A stretch of DNA of 64,000 nucleotides from Ensifer sp. IC4062 (GTDB taxonomy: Bacteria > Pseudomonadota > Alphaproteobacteria > Rhizobiales > Rhizobiaceae): NCBI RefSeq assembly GCF_020193575.1, contig NZ_JADYVD010000039.1, positions 16,361-80,360 on the forward strand, given 5' to 3'. Below, one piece after another: positions 27,254 through 36,408 of the stretch (within the stretch, counting starts at the first letter, position 1; each line of letters starts with the position of its first letter). Position numbers and translations under genes: made by a program. The notes beneath the pieces are model-generated. The model had not been told where the DNA came from and did not search any database. It saw only the letters and a program-made list of their open reading frames with translations.

Positions 27254-27646
27254 ATGGACCGATTCACGGGCGGTTGCCTGTGTGGCAAAGTCCGAATTGT
27301 GGCGTCGGGACGCCCATACCGGGTCGGCCTTTGTCACTGTCTCGACTGCCGCAAGCATCATGGGGCCCTTTTTCACGCTTCCGCGATATTCCCTCAGGAC
27401 GCGGTGACGGTCGAGGGCGAAACACGCGACTACGCCGGGCGGTTTTTCTGTCCCCGCTGCGGCTCGTCCGTTTTCGGGCGCACCGCAGACGAAATCGAAG
27501 TGAACCTGGGTTCCCTGGACACCCCTGACCAATTGACGCCAACCTATGAACTCTGGACTGTCCGTCGCGAGTCCTGGTTGCCGCCGTTTCCGCTTGCGAG
27601 ACGGTACGAGCGCGATCGTGACTCTACGAGTCGCTTCGAGGAGTAG
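27254..27646 (+). CDS. GFA-family (glutathione-dependent formaldehyde-activating-like) zinc protein
   Basis: A 130-residue CENP-V/GFA-fold protein. The zinc ligands are visible: CLCG near residue 9, CHCLDCRKHHG around residue 34, and CPRCGSSVFG around residue 80. Family members were linked to glutathione-formaldehyde adducts, but most have unknown substrates. ATG follows GAGGAG. A family-A palindrome sits just upstream. Confidence 0.85.
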   Translation: MDRFTGGCLCGKVRIVASGRPYRVGLCHCLDCRKHHGALFHASAIFPQDAVTVEGETRDYAGRFFCPRCGSSVFGRTADEIEVNLGSLDTPDQLTPTYELWTVRRESWLPPFPLARRYERDRDSTSRFEE

Positions 27647-27685
27647 GTCGCACGAGTGGTGCAAAGGCGCCGTTACGAGGTCTCG

Positions 27686-29203
27686 TCAATCCGGAAGGCC
27701 GGCCTTGCGGAAGCCGTCGACGAAATGCCCAAGCGTCGCCATGTTGCGGAATGGCTCCGTCGCCGCCCAGCGGCGGGTTGAGAAGTGCGGGTTGGCGACG
27801 AGGAACAATTCGACCTCTGCGCGCGCCTCGTCAAGTCTCCCCAGCTGGGCAAGGCTTGCCGCCAGGAAACGGCGTGAGCTTGTGCGATAAGTCTCGTCCC
27901 TGCGCAGTGTCTCGACGGCCGCTTCGTATTCGCGCGCCGCATATTGCGCCTGGCCGAGCGTCAGATAGTACCAGCTTGCCGGAAACGGATTCAGCCGGAG
28001 CGCTTTGCGAATGTGCTCAAGGCCCTCCTCGACCCGGCCGGCCAGGACTGCGATGTCGGACAATGTCGCCCAGGTGTCGGCCTCGTTCGGGTCGAGCTCG
28101 ATCGCCCTGGCGAATTCCGCATCCGCCTCGGCGAAGCTGCGCTCATAGGCAAGCAGGTTGGCCAGAACCCAGCGGCAGCCAGCATCGTGGGCATCGATCG
28201 CTACGGCTTTGCGCGCCAATTCCAAGGCAATGCTGCGGTGAGTTTCAATCGGTTCGCCCCAATGCACCCATCTCGTCCAGTGGTTCATGGCGAGCCAGCG
28301 ATAGGCTTCGGCATATTCCGGATCGAGCGAAACCGCGCGTGTCAGCATTAGATGCGCTTCCCGCGCCGTCTGCGGCGAATCATCGATCAGCTTGCGCGCC
28401 CGCACGCAGAGATCATAAGCCTCGAGATTCTTAGGCCGATTGCGCGGCGGCGGTGCGCGCAGCCGGCCGAGTAGCGCCTCCACGATCTTGCCGGTGACCT
28501 CATCCTGAACGGCAAAGATGTCTTCCAGGCTGCGATCGAAGCGCTCCGCCCATAGATGTTCGCCACTTGCCGCGTCGACCAGCTGGGCGTTGATGCGCAC
28601 GCGCCCCGCGGCACGTCTCGCGCTGCCCTCCAGCAGATAGCGCACGCCAAGCTCCTCAGCGATCGCGCGCACGTCCATTGCCTTTCCTTTGTAGGCAAAG
28701 GCCGAGTTGCGTGCGATCACGAACAGGCCGGAGATCCTGGACAGATCGGTGATCAGGTCTTCGGTCAAACCATCCGCGAAGGATTCCTGCTCGGGATCGT
28801 TGCTGACATTCACGAAAGGCAGCACGGCTATCGATGGTTTGCCGGGCAGCGGCAAAGGTTTTCGTTTCGCGCTGTCGAGCTGTTCAATGGGCCCCGTGAA
28901 GCGGTAGCCGACGCGCGGAACCGTGGAGATCCATTCACCGCCGTCGGCCGCAGGACCAAGCAGCTTGCGCAGTTGCGCAATCTGAACGGTTAGATTGCCT
29001 TCCTCGACCGCCATGCCCGGCCACGCCGCGTCCATCAGCTCGGCCTTGCCCAGGATTTCGCCGGGCCGTCCGACGAGCGCCGAAAGAAGCTTCAGCCCGC
29101 GATAGCCAACGGCAACGGGATCGTCGTTCCGGAGGAGCGTTCCCGCACCCGGATCAAGCACGAACGGACCAAAGGCAAAGCGCGATCCCTGCATGCGGCG
29201 CAT
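27686..29203 (-). CDS. OmpR-type winged-helix regulator with TolB-like and TPR domains
   Basis: A 505-residue protein. Residues 5-105 are an OmpR/PhoB-type DNA-binding domain (YRGLKLLSALVGRPGEILGK and the segment ISTVPRVGYRF). Residues 125-260 match the TolB-like N-terminal fold common in adenylate-cyclase-like regulators (SIAVLPFVNVSNDPEQESFA). The rest consists of tetratricopeptide repeats. No cyclase or receiver domain is present, so the signal is probably a protein or ligand bound by the TPR part. It is divergent from the DUF1127 gene with about 100 bp between starts, and that gene is a reasonable target. Confidence 0.82.
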   Translation of the reverse strand: MRRMQGSRFAFGPFVLDPGAGTLLRNDDPVAVGYRGLKLLSALVGRPGEILGKAELMDAAWPGMAVEEGNLTVQIAQLRKLLGPAADGGEWISTVPRVGYRFTGPIEQLDSAKRKPLPLPGKPSIAVLPFVNVSNDPEQESFADGLTEDLITDLSRISGLFVIARNSAFAYKGKAMDVRAIAEELGVRYLLEGSARRAAGRVRINAQLVDAASGEHLWAERFDRSLEDIFAVQDEVTGKIVEALLGRLRAPPPRNRPKNLEAYDLCVRARKLIDDSPQTAREAHLMLTRAVSLDPEYAEAYRWLAMNHWTRWVHWGEPIETHRSIALELARKAVAIDAHDAGCRWVLANLLAYERSFAEADAEFARAIELDPNEADTWATLSDIAVLAGRVEEGLEHIRKALRLNPFPASWYYLTLGQAQYAAREYEAAVETLRRDETYRTSSRRFLAASLAQLGRLDEARAEVELFLVANPHFSTRRWAATEPFRNMATLGHFVDGFRKAGLPD

Positions 29204-29304
29204 GTATAGTCCGTTTGGAAGTTTTTGAGAACTATTTGGAAGGGTTTAAGTACGTCGCTGTTCATATTCTGCAGACTCCAACCTCCAACCAAATGGAGGT
29301 TGCT

Positions 29305-29562
29305 ATGAAGGATACCCTCACCCTTGCTTCGGCCCCGCACCAGCCAGCACGGCCAGGAAGGCCTGCGGAGTTGGCAGACGTGTGCCGCCGCCACTACAGC
29401 CTGGCGACCCTGCGAAGCATTCTCGTGACCTGGGACGAGCGAATACGCTTCCGCTGGGACCTTGCGCAAAAGGCGAAGGACAATCCCCATTTGATCGACG
29501 ATATCGGTCTGACGAGACATGAGGTCGAGGCGGAGGTCGCCAAGCCCTTCTGGCGCCGGTAG
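29305..29562 (+). CDS. DUF1127 small protein
   Basis: An 85-residue protein whose C-terminal third matches DUF1127/YjiS (DDIGLTRHEVEAEVAKPFWR). An Arg-rich centre precedes it (RHYSLATLRSILVTWDERIR). The ATG at 29305 follows GGAGG with 5-nt spacing; in-frame starts further upstream lack a site. In other alphaproteobacteria, DUF1127 proteins have been tied to RNA maturation and phosphate or stress responses. Here it is divergent from a TPR regulator. Confidence 0.8.
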   Translation: MKDTLTLASAPHQPARPGRPAELADVCRRHYSLATLRSILVTWDERIRFRWDLAQKAKDNPHLIDDIGLTRHEVEAEVAKPFWRR

Positions 29563-29646
29563 GCTGCAATGACACGGGATCGCCAGTTCCCGCGTGCCGC
29601 ATTGGTTCGCTGGCACTTTCGCTTCATGCCTCTCTCATGGGTGCGC

Positions 29647-30414
29647 CTAACGCGCACCCATCCGCAGCGCGCCGTCGAGGCGGATGACCTCGCCGTTCAG
29701 CATGTCGTTCTCGCAGATATGCCGAACAAGCGCGGCATATTCTGCCGGCCGGCCGAGGCGCGGCGGGAAGGGCACGCTTTTGCCAAGCGAATCCTGCACC
29801 TCCTGCGGCATGCCGGCCATCATCGGCGTCTCGAAGATGCCCGGTGCGATCGAGACGACGCGGATGCCGAAGCGCGCGAGCTCGCGAGCGATCGGCAGCG
29901 TCATCGCGACGACCCCGCCCTTCGAGGCCGAATAGGCTGCCTGGCCGATCTGCCCATCGAAGGCGGCAACCGAGGCTGTGTTGATAATGACGCCGCGGGC
30001 GCCGCCGTCATCCGGTTCTTCCTTCGCGATCGCCGCCGCGGCAAGGCGGATCATGTTGAATGTGCCGACGAGATTGATGCCGATCGCCCGCGTGAAGCTT
30101 TCGAGACGATGCGGCCCGTCGCGCCCGAGCACTTTCTCGCCTGGCGCAACGCCGGCGCAGTTCACCAGCCCATGGAGATGTCCGAAGCTCTCGAGCGCGA
30201 CGGCGACCGCCGCCTCGCCTTCCGCCTCGCTAGCGACATCGGTCGGCGCGAAACGCGCCTTCGCACCAAGCTCGGAGGCGATCGTCGAGCCCGCGTCGGT
30301 ATTGATATCGGCGATGACGACGGAGGCGCCGTCGGCGACGAGTGCACGTGCGACGGCGGCTCCGAGCCCTGACCCGCCGCCGGTCACCAGAAAGACCTTG
30401 TCTCGGATCAGCAT
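29647..30414 (-). CDS. Short-chain dehydrogenase/reductase (3-hydroxyacyl-CoA dehydrogenase type 2-like)
   Basis: A 255-residue SDR. It has the cofactor motif [15 protein letters not shown] near residue 11, NCAG around residue 93 and the active-site YSASKGG with an upstream Ser in [11 protein letters not shown]. The acidic residue after strand 2 ([10 protein letters not shown]) suggests NAD preference. The overall pattern resembles HSD17B10-type 3-hydroxy-2-methylbutyryl-CoA dehydrogenases. It is probably monocistronic; the next minus-strand gene upstream is 170 bp away. Confidence 0.87.
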   Translation of the reverse strand: MLIRDKVFLVTGGGSGLGAAVARALVADGASVVIADINTDAGSTIASELGAKARFAPTDVASEAEGEAAVAVALESFGHLHGLVNCAGVAPGEKVLGRDGPHRLESFTRAIGINLVGTFNMIRLAAAAIAKEEPDDGGARGVIINTASVAAFDGQIGQAAYSASKGGVVAMTLPIARELARFGIRVVSIAPGIFETPMMAGMPQEVQDSLGKSVPFPPRLGRPAEYAALVRHICENDMLNGEVIRLDGALRMGAR

Positions 30415-30583
30415 GGGAATGCTCCCTGAGCCCGGTTGGCTGTGTTCCTCTGCATCCTATTTTCCTCCCGTCCGTATCTGGGATCACGTATGTCCCGCGC
30501 ATCTGACAAGACGCGCAGCGCGATAGGCGCGGACTATAGCCAGACGTTCCGTCCGAGGCGATACCGAAAGGGCGCTGGATCCG

Positions 30584-31828
30584 TTACGCGCGCGTGCGCG
30601 CGACGGCCGGAACATAGGTTTCGAGCTCCGGCGCCGGAAACGTGAGCGTCGCGCCGATCTCGGCCGACCGATAAAGCCCCATCAAAATCTCGACCACGGC
30701 GAGGCCGTCCTCGAAGGTTTCGAGCGGCTTCACGCCCTTGCGGAAACACTCGACCATGTGCCGGTTTTCGTCCGTGTAGCCATAGACGCCGGCCTCGTCC
30801 TCGAGGATCGGCATCAGCCCCTGCTCGGCATTCTGCTTTTCGACGAGATCCTCGCCCTCGGCGCCCGCAACGGCGCGCGACATGAAGATCTTCAAGCCAG
30901 TACCGAGCGAATTGTATTCCAGGGCATATTCGGGACCGAGGAGTTCGAGTTGGATGCGCAAGCCTGCGCCGACATAGGCCCAGGATGTGGTCGCCTCGAT
31001 CATCAGCTCGTTGCCGTTTTCGTCCTCGAGTGTCACCGTCGCGCGCGCAAAATCCTCGGACGGTCGGTTGCGATAGTCGACTTCCCTTCCGAACCGCTCG
31101 CGCAGCTGGTCCGCATAAATCGGCCGGGTCCATTTCAGGTTCGCGACCGTACCGTTCACCGCTTTCACCTTGAGTGAGTTGCGCGGTGCACCGGGCGCCG
31201 TCAGGAGATGACGTGCCACCTCGACGCTGTGGCACATCATGTCGGAGAGCACCCCGCCGCCCTGTTTGTCTCCCTGCCAGAACCATGGCTCATGCGGACC
31301 GGAATGTTCTTCCGCGGCGCGTGCGAGATAGGGACGGCCGGTAGTCGACGCTGCGCGGCGCCAGATGATCTCCTTCCCGCGCAATACCGGCGTGCAGAAC
31401 ACCTGGTTTTCGAGATAGCCATGGTTGAGCCCAGCGCCCTCGGCGAGCCGCAGCATTTCGCGGGCCTCGGCGACCGTACGCGCAAGCGGCTTTTCACAGG
31501 CAACGGCGAAGACTCTGCTGCGTCCCGCCTTCACCGCTGCGTGGAGCGCCCGCATCACGTCGAGCCGCGTGTAGTTCGGTGATAGAATCCAGATTGCGTC
31601 GACGTCGTCGGCACAGAGGAGCGCGTCTAGGCTTTCATGCATGCGGCATCTGCCGATCCCCAGCGCCTCGACATCCTTTGCCAGGCGCGCTCGGTTTTCC
31701 GCCTTGCGGCTGTAGACGCCCGTCACCTCGACATTGCGCACGCCGATCATCGATCTTAAGTGAAAATGGGCGATGAAGCCTGTTCCTACGAATCCCACCC
31801 GCAGCGTCTGCTTTGGCAGTTCAGTCAT
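30584..31828 (-). CDS. Gfo/Idh/MocA-family NAD(P)-dependent oxidoreductase
   Basis: A 414-residue sugar or inositol dehydrogenase-type enzyme. The N-terminal Rossmann motif is VGFVGTGFIAHFHLRSM and the conserved CEKPLARTVAEA carries the catalytic Lys. The C-terminal half is the alpha/beta substrate domain. The ATG at 31828 follows GGAGGAGAG; an upstream frame extension of 55 residues is not protein-like. It is the last gene of the third transporter operon, 46 bp after the LacI gene, so it likely oxidises the sugar that the operon imports. Confidence 0.87.
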   Translation of the reverse strand: MTELPKQTLRVGFVGTGFIAHFHLRSMIGVRNVEVTGVYSRKAENRARLAKDVEALGIGRCRMHESLDALLCADDVDAIWILSPNYTRLDVMRALHAAVKAGRSRVFAVACEKPLARTVAEAREMLRLAEGAGLNHGYLENQVFCTPVLRGKEIIWRRAASTTGRPYLARAAEEHSGPHEPWFWQGDKQGGGVLSDMMCHSVEVARHLLTAPGAPRNSLKVKAVNGTVANLKWTRPIYADQLRERFGREVDYRNRPSEDFARATVTLEDENGNELMIEATTSWAYVGAGLRIQLELLGPEYALEYNSLGTGLKIFMSRAVAGAEGEDLVEKQNAEQGLMPILEDEAGVYGYTDENRHMVECFRKGVKPLETFEDGLAVVEILMGLYRSAEIGATLTFPAPELETYVPAVARTRA

Positions 31829-31874
31829 TCTCTCCTCCGACTGTACGTGACGGGACTGGAGTCCCGCGCATTTG

Positions 31875-32894
31875 TCATCCCCGTGGCGGAGCCGTGCTGC
31901 CTCGGATGTGCAAAACCGTCGGCAGGATGATCGGTTCGTCGCAATCGATCTCCGCGCCGGACAGGATATCCAGAAGCAGGCCCATGGCGGCATGTCCGAT
32001 CTCCGCCCGCGGCTGGCCGACGGTCGTCAATGGCGGATAGAAGGCCTTGCTCAGGTAGAGATCGTCGAAACCGACCACCGACACGTCGCCAGGCACATCG
32101 CGTCCCATGCGGCGCAATTCGTATGCGGCACCATAGGCCATTTCGTCGTTGGCAACGAAAAGCGCGGTCGGCGGCTCCCGCAGGGAGAAAAGTTTGCGGC
32201 AGCACTCCTGCCCGCTTTCGAGCAGAAAGTCGCCGCGGACCTCGTAAGTGTCGGGCACGTCGAGCCCGGCATCGCGCATGGCCTGGCGGTAGCCCTCGCG
32301 GCGATGAAGGCTCATCAGCTCCGGCAGCGGTCCGCTGATATGGGCGATGCGCCGATGTCCGAGGGAGATGAGATGCTCGACCGCTTCCCGCGCCGCGTCC
32401 GCATTGTCCACCTGCACATGCGGCAAGCCCGCACCTTCGATGATCTCCAGCGCGACCACGACGGGCAGGCGGGCTAGGCCGCCGGTCCAGCCGCCGCCGG
32501 CCGGCGGCAGCTTGCCGGTCATCAGGATCATGCCGTCGGCATGGCCGTCGCGCAGCATGTTGAAGTACTCGGTTTCGCGCGCCGGATCGTTCTCGGTATT
32601 GCCCATCAGCACCGAATAGCCGGCCTCCCGCGCCGTCGCCTCCACCCCTTTCAGGATGTCGAGGTAGAAGGGATTGCCGACGTCGCGCACCACCAGCAAC
32701 ACCGACATCGCCCTGCGCGTCCTCAAACTGCGGGCGCTGACATTCGGGCGGTAATTGAGCTCACGTGCGAGATCATGAATGCGCTGGCGCGTCTCGGTCG
32801 TCACCAGCGGCGAGTCGCTGAGCGCCCGCGATACCGTCGCAACCGATACGCCCGCCCGCTCGGCGATATCCTTGATCTTCGGCCGCTCTCTCAT
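31875..32894 (-). CDS. LacI-family regulator within the third ABC operon
   Basis: A 339-residue LacI/GalR protein. The helix-turn-helix is IKDIAERAGVSVATVSRALS at residues 7-26. The effector domain includes LFVANDEMAYGAAYELRRMG and DVSVVGFDDLYLS. Its ATG overlaps the permease stop by 4 nt, so it is co-transcribed with the transporter and should regulate it in a feedback loop. A candidate CG-centred operator lies upstream of the operon at 37478-37485. Confidence 0.87.
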   Translation of the reverse strand: MRERPKIKDIAERAGVSVATVSRALSDSPLVTTETRQRIHDLARELNYRPNVSARSLRTRRAMSVLLVVRDVGNPFYLDILKGVEATAREAGYSVLMGNTENDPARETEYFNMLRDGHADGMILMTGKLPPAGGGWTGGLARLPVVVALEIIEGAGLPHVQVDNADAAREAVEHLISLGHRRIAHISGPLPELMSLHRREGYRQAMRDAGLDVPDTYEVRGDFLLESGQECCRKLFSLREPPTALFVANDEMAYGAAYELRRMGRDVPGDVSVVGFDDLYLSKAFYPPLTTVGQPRAEIGHAAMGLLLDILSGAEIDCDEPIILPTVLHIRGSTAPPRG

Positions 32895-33847
32895 GCGCGC
32901 ATCGCCCGCCCCCGGCCATAGAACATCATGAGCAGGAGCAGCGTCGCCCCGAATACCATCTGGCGCCCGGATTCATCGATGTTCACCGTCGTCAGGATGC
33001 TCTGGAGAATGACGAGCAGGATCGCACCGGCCATGGTGCCGGTATAGCCGCCCTTGCCGCCGGCAAGCGACGTGCCGCCGAAGACGACCGCGATGATGGA
33101 TGCGAGCGTGTACTGCTCACCGACATTGGCGAATGACGACCCGGAATAGCCGAGCAGGCAAAGGCCGGCGATCGCAGCAAACATGCCGGAGATCATGAAA
33201 AGGGCGATGCGCATCAACCTGACCGGAACACCTGCCATGTAGGCCGCATGCTCGTTCGAGCCGATGGCATAGATGCGATGGCCGAAGACCGTGCGGTGGA
33301 GCATGAAAGCCATGAGCACGCCGATCATGATCCACAGCCAGATGATGCCGGGAATGCCGGCGGCGAGCGGTTGCGTGACGAAACCCGAAAGGCCCGGCGC
33401 CGTACGGCCGGATGGAATGCCCATGCGGATGACGACAAGCAGGCCCTGGAGGACGCCGAGCATGCCAAGCGTCATGACGAGCGGTGGGATCCGCAGGAGC
33501 GTCACGCCCAATCCGTTGAGCAGGCCGAAGAAGGCGCCGGCGGCGAGGCAGGCAAGGATCGCCGGCACAATACCGCTGTCTGCGCCATTCATGACGTTGC
33601 CGGCGATGATCGCCGACAGTGAAACCACGCCGCCGACCGAAAGATCGATGCCCTCGCGCCCGCCGAGAATGACGACGTTCTGGCCCGCCGCGACGATGCC
33701 GAGCAGCGAGGCAACGATCAAGAGCCGCAGAACCTGTCCGCCGGAGGCAAAGCCCGGCGATAGCGTTTGGCCGAGGTGAAGCAACAGCGCGATCAGCACG
33801 AGCGCGACGACGAGCGGTTGACGCATGAGAGAGACGATCCGGCTCAT
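32891..33847 (-). CDS. Ribose-type ABC transporter permease (third operon, second permease)
   Basis: A 318-residue RbsC-family protein with about nine membrane segments (LVVALVLIALLLHLGQTL at the start; VIILGGREGIDLSVGGVVSL is the family motif). The start at 33847 overlaps the stop of the upstream permease (ATGA). An in-frame extension upstream of it is not membrane-like. It forms a heterodimer with the neighbouring permease. Confidence 0.86.
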   Translation of the reverse strand: MSRIVSLMRQPLVVALVLIALLLHLGQTLSPGFASGGQVLRLLIVASLLGIVAAGQNVVILGGREGIDLSVGGVVSLSAIIAGNVMNGADSGIVPAILACLAAGAFFGLLNGLGVTLLRIPPLVMTLGMLGVLQGLLVVIRMGIPSGRTAPGLSGFVTQPLAAGIPGIIWLWIMIGVLMAFMLHRTVFGHRIYAIGSNEHAAYMAGVPVRLMRIALFMISGMFAAIAGLCLLGYSGSSFANVGEQYTLASIIAVVFGGTSLAGGKGGYTGTMAGAILLVILQSILTTVNIDESGRQMVFGATLLLLMMFYGRGRAMRA

Positions 33848-34833
33848 GCGCGCGCCCTCCTGCCCGCCAGCACGCCTGCCATCAGCACGACCAGAATGGC
33901 GAGGCCCTGGACGAAATTCTGCCATTCCGACGGCGTGCCCATGAAGAAGACGACCGAGTTGATGAGACCGATCGTCAACGCTCCGAGCAACGAGCCAACC
34001 ACCGTTCCCCAGCCGCCTGAAAGCGCGCTGCCGCCGAGCACCACGGCGGCGACGCTGTAGAGCGTCATCTTGCCGCCGACCAGGGGGTCGCCGCTCGCCG
34101 TGTCACCAGTGATGCAGAAGGCGGCGAGCGCGGAGAAAAACCCGCAGAGAAGATAGCCCTTGATCCGTATGGGCACGACCGGGAGCCCGCTCTGGAAGGC
34201 CGCCTGCTGGTCGTCGCCGACGGCAAGCAGTTGCGTGACGAGGCGTGTGCGGCTGAGCACCAGGAGCAGGATGACGAGCCCCGCCAGGATATAAAAGACG
34301 AAGGGTACGCCGAGCAGCCGGCCGCCATAGGTTCGCCAGAAGAGCGCCGGCGCCGGCGTGCCGGCAACGGGAAGGATGTAGAGGGCGAGCCCGGTGAAGA
34401 AAATGCTTGTTGCGAAAGTCGCAACGATCGCCTGCAGCCGCAGTGCGGCGACGACGATGCCGTTCAAGAGCCCGCAGGCAAGGCCCAGCAGAAGGCCGAG
34501 GGCAAGGGCGAGCAGCACGGCGCCGGCCCCGCCGCCCCATCGCTCCATCAAGACGACGATCGCGACATTGACGAGCGACAGGATCGATCCGGCGGACAGA
34601 TCGATGTCCCCGGCATAGACGACATAGGTCTGGGCAATCGCGAGCAGAACCAACGCCATGTAAGTGCTAAGCAGCCCCGTCAGCGACCGATAACTGAGAC
34701 TGTTCGGCGAGAAGAAGCCATTGAGCAACAGCAGCGCCACGACGATCGCGAGCGCCGGCAGAAAGGGGTAGCGCTCCAGAAGCCTGCGCATGCCGCCCGC
34801 GCGCCCCCTCGGAGTGATTGTGATCTCTGCCAT
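33844..34833 (-). CDS. Ribose-type ABC transporter permease (third operon, first permease)
   Basis: A 329-residue RbsC-family permease. The family motif reads VVYAGDIDLSAGSILSLVNV and the C-terminal family segment GGSALSGGWGTVVGSLLGAL. The ATG at 34833 shares one base with the ATPase stop (TGATG); a GTG one codon earlier is also possible. The operon order is binding protein, ATPase, permease, permease, LacI, dehydrogenase. Confidence 0.86.
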   Translation of the reverse strand: MAEITITPRGRAGGMRRLLERYPFLPALAIVVALLLLNGFFSPNSLSYRSLTGLLSTYMALVLLAIAQTYVVYAGDIDLSAGSILSLVNVAIVVLMERWGGGAGAVLLALALGLLLGLACGLLNGIVVAALRLQAIVATFATSIFFTGLALYILPVAGTPAPALFWRTYGGRLLGVPFVFYILAGLVILLLVLSRTRLVTQLLAVGDDQQAAFQSGLPVVPIRIKGYLLCGFFSALAAFCITGDTASGDPLVGGKMTLYSVAAVVLGGSALSGGWGTVVGSLLGALTIGLINSVVFFMGTPSEWQNFVQGLAILVVLMAGVLAGRRARA

Positions 34834-36338
34834 CACGCTGCCTCGTAAGCGGCTTGATAAAGATTGTAGCGCGTGCGGTCGGCGCCCGTCAGTTCACGGC
34901 TGACCGAACCGCCGTTGAAGACAAGAATGCGGTTGGCGTTCCCGAGCAGTTCGGCGTCCTCGGATGAATAGAGCAGAATGCCGAGGCCCTCGGCCGCCAA
35001 CTGGCGGATCAGCGCGAAGAGGTCGGCCTTCGCCGAAAGGTCGATGCCCTTGGTCGGGTCGTCGAGCAGCAGCACATCGGGGCGGTCGATCAGCCAGCGG
35101 GCAATGATCACCTTCTGCTGGTTGCCGCCGGAAAGCGAATTGATCGGATGGAACAGGCTCTGAAACTTGGTGTGCATGCTTTGAAGCGCCGGCACGACCT
35201 TGTCGCGCAGCTTGGAGGGCCGCGCGATCATCAGGCGATCGCGCAGGTAATGGATCGGCGTGACGTTCTCAATGATCGGCCTGCCGCTGATCACTCCGTC
35301 GCGGCCGCGATCGCCGGAAACATAGGCGCAGCCCCGCCGGATGGCGTCGCGAGGGCTCGACGCGTCAAAGCGGCTGTCGCCGATCAACACTTCGCCGGAC
35401 GAGATGGAGCTAGCGCCGAAGATCGCCCGGAGCAGCGCCGACTGGCCCTGGCCGTGAAGGCCGCCGAAGCCGAGGATTTCGCCCTTGGCGACTTCGAAAC
35501 TGACATCACGGAAACCGCGACCGGAGAGATTGCGGACGGTCATCGCCGCGCCATCCTTGCCTTCGACGACGGCGGGGGCCGACGATTGCGATGCGGGCAT
35601 GTCGCCGGACCGGCCGACCATCAGCCGGATAACCGAGGCTGCGTCCGTTTCGGCGAGATTGAGCGTCGTGATCGTCTCGCCGTCGCGAATGATCGTTACC
35701 CGGTCGCCGATCGCCTTGATCTCGTCCATGCGATGGGAAATGAAGATGATACCCCGGTCCTGCCACGTCAAATCACGCAGGATCTCGAAGAAACAATCGA
35801 CCTGCGCTCGGTCAAGTGCCGAGGTCGGCTCGTCGAAGATCAGAATCGGGGCCTCGCTCGCGAGCGCCTTCATGATCTCCACCAATTGCCGCTGGTCGGG
35901 ACGCAAGTTGCCGACGAGAGCATCGGCGGAAAATCCTTCTCCGGCTACCTCCTCGAACAGCCTGATGTAGCGGGCAGCGCGCTGCTTCAGCAAAGCCCGG
36001 TCGACGAACAGGCGAGACTTGGTCGGCAACGCCGCAAGACAGATGTTTTCCTCGACCGAGCGATGAGCGGCAAGGCTGAGCTCCTGATAGAAAATGCCGA
36101 TCCCCTGCGCGCGCGCCGAACGCGGCCCCGTGATCGTGACCGGCCTGTTGTCGATGAGAATTCTCCCGGCGTCCGGCCGCACGCTGCCGGCGATGATCTT
36201 GCAAAGCGTGCTTTTGCCCGATCCGTTCGAGCCCATGAGCACATGGACTTCGCCGGCCAGCACTTCCAGATCGCCGCGACGTAATGCCAAAGTGGCGCCG
36301 TAAGCCTTGCTTACGCCACTCAGTTTCAGTTTCGACAT
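34833..36338 (-). CDS. Ribose-type ABC transporter ATPase (third operon)
   Basis: A 501-residue tandem ATPase. Domain 1: Walker A GSNGSGKST and Walker B PILIFDEPTSALD. Domain 2: signature LSGGNQQKVIIARWL and Walker B DVLLLDDPTKGIDL. The ATG at 36338 (MSKLKLSGVSKAYG) has only a weak ribosome site. Its reading frame is open upstream through the gap into the binding-protein gene because of an apparent frameshift there. Normal homologs are separate proteins. Confidence 0.86.
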   Translation of the reverse strand: MSKLKLSGVSKAYGATLALRRGDLEVLAGEVHVLMGSNGSGKSTLCKIIAGSVRPDAGRILIDNRPVTITGPRSARAQGIGIFYQELSLAAHRSVEENICLAALPTKSRLFVDRALLKQRAARYIRLFEEVAGEGFSADALVGNLRPDQRQLVEIMKALASEAPILIFDEPTSALDRAQVDCFFEILRDLTWQDRGIIFISHRMDEIKAIGDRVTIIRDGETITTLNLAETDAASVIRLMVGRSGDMPASQSSAPAVVEGKDGAAMTVRNLSGRGFRDVSFEVAKGEILGFGGLHGQGQSALLRAIFGASSISSGEVLIGDSRFDASSPRDAIRRGCAYVSGDRGRDGVISGRPIIENVTPIHYLRDRLMIARPSKLRDKVVPALQSMHTKFQSLFHPINSLSGGNQQKVIIARWLIDRPDVLLLDDPTKGIDLSAKADLFALIRQLAAEGLGILLYSSEDAELLGNANRILVFNGGSVSRELTGADRTRYNLYQAAYEAA

Positions 36339-36408
36339 GGAACTTCGTCCGTTGCGGTGCGAAGGGAAGCGCGGGCCGAGACTCGGACCGCGCAACCAGT
36401 GGAAACAC

